Positions 63,541-64,000 of a stretch of DNA of 64,000 bases are shown piece after piece. The notes beneath the pieces are model-generated. The model did no database searches. It worked only from the letters and a program-made list of their open reading frames with translations, and was not told the origin of the DNA. The stretch is from Kineococcus sp. NBC_00420. Its GTDB lineage: Bacteria; Actinomycetota; Actinomycetes; Actinomycetales; Kineococcaceae. The stretch covers positions 4,278,001-4,342,000 of the forward strand of contig NZ_CP107930.1 of assembly GCF_036021035.1 (NCBI RefSeq), written 5' to 3'. Position 1 is the first letter of the stretch, and each line of letters starts with the position of its first letter. The position numbers and the translations under genes were made by a program.

Positions 63541-64000
63541 GCGGGATGGACGGGCTGCGGGTGCTGGTGACCGGGGGCGCCTCGGGGATCGGCGCGGCCA
63601 CGGCGGCACGCTTCGAGGAGGAGGGGGCGCGGGTCGTCGTGCTCGACCGGGAACGCGCGGAGGGGTTCACCTCGGTGGTGGCCGACCTCTCCGACGACGC
63701 CTCCGTCCGAGCGGCGGTCGCGGAGGCCGTCGAGACCCTCGGCGGGCTCGACGTCCTGGTCAACAACGCGGGGATCGGAGCGACCGGGAGCGTCGCCGAC
63801 AACGACGACGAGGAGTGGCACCGCGTGTTCGACGTCAACGTGCTGGGCATCGTGCGCACCACCCGGGCCGCGCTGCCGGCCCTGCGCGCCTCCGAGCACG
63901 CGGCCGTGGTGAACACGTGCTCCATCGCGGCGTGGACGGGACTGCCGCAGCGCGCCGTCTACTCTGCCACCAAGGGCGCCGTGCAGGCGCTCACCCTCGC
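63537..64000 (+). CDS. Short-chain dehydrogenase (partial), probable 2-keto-3-deoxy-L-fuconate dehydrogenase
   Basis: The first 154 residues of an SDR; the gene runs off the right edge. [15 protein letters not shown] is the NAD(P) site, NNAGIGATG the structural motif, [10 protein letters not shown] has the catalytic Ser, and YSATKGA gives the YxxxK pair. GTG start overlaps the dehydratase stop. By context it oxidises 2-keto-3-deoxy-L-fuconate to the 2,4-diketo acid; L-fucose dehydrogenase is the alternative. Confidence 0.88.
   Translation, partial: MSGMDGLRVLVTGGASGIGAATAARFEEEGARVVVLDRERAEGFTSVVADLSDDASVRAAVAEAVETLGGLDVLVNNAGIGATGSVADNDDEEWHRVFDVNVLGIVRTTRAALPALRASEHAAVVNTCSIAAWTGLPQRAVYSATKGAVQALTL

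Overview
The window is a gene-dense chromosomal segment of very high GC from a Gram-positive actinobacterium, probably a Kineococcus-like member of the Kineosporiaceae. This rests on many GTG starts, a GroEL ending GGMGGMDF with no groES beside it, paired CIRCE sites, a WXG100 protein, a SAM-IV riboswitch, F420 genes (cofG, cofC), DUF3263, DUF4031 and DUF4190 proteins, a mycothiol-type DinB protein and a bacterial XPB helicase. The genus is an inference. I saw no tRNA, rRNA, CRISPR, prophage or insertion sequence. About 64 protein genes cover nearly all of the sequence, and both edges cut a gene (metQ on the left, a short-chain dehydrogenase on the right).

Layout. 0-2 kb: SAM-IV-controlled metQ, two small unknown genes and an OsmC protein. 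2-7 kb: NCS1 permease, FMN monooxygenase and adenosine-deaminase-type operon with a divergent LysR gene. 7-12 kb: galM, ung, a DUF3263 gene, a cold-shock gene and groEL behind two CIRCE operators. 12-16 kb: chemoreceptor, two RibD/MmcQ-type small genes and an alditol oxidase. 16-25 kb: F420 and molybdenum cofactor genes (cofG, cofC, moaE, moaD, moaA), interrupted by a CofH homologue without its iron-sulfur motif, a Baeyer-Villiger-type monooxygenase and a talarate/galactarate dehydratase with its GntR regulator. 25-31 kb: WXG100, DUF4031, an HtrA protease with a two-component system (MprAB-PepD-like), and a HipA-DUF3037 pair. 31-41 kb: M3 peptidase, MDR reductase, GDPD, XPB helicase and a helicase-associated protein. 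41-50 kb: DinB, ECF sigma factor, TSUP and MFS transporters, Nudix, asparaginase, a HelD-type helicase, a desaturase and a second cold-shock gene. 50-56 kb: small enzymes, then a reductive-pyrimidine/hydantoin operon (nitrilase-type amidase, hydantoinase, LLM oxidoreductase) with a divergent PucR regulator. 56-61 kb: aminotransferase, EamA exporter with a divergent MocR regulator, RibD and YdcF proteins. 61-64 kb: the start of a non-phosphorylative L-fucose operon (FAH-type hydrolase, L-fuconate dehydratase, SDR).

Two expression habits recur. Adjacent genes in operons often share a four-base stop/start overlap (GTGA or ATGA). At least twelve first genes have a TANNNT hexamer exactly 6-7 bases before the start codon and no ribosome binding site, which indicates leaderless transcripts; I used this to choose several starts.

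The most unusual item is the CofH-like protein at 19.1-20.1 kb. It keeps the CofH fold signature on both sides but lacks the three-cysteine radical-SAM loop and contains a single cysteine. It is translationally coupled to a flavin monooxygenase and sits beside intact cofG and cofC.
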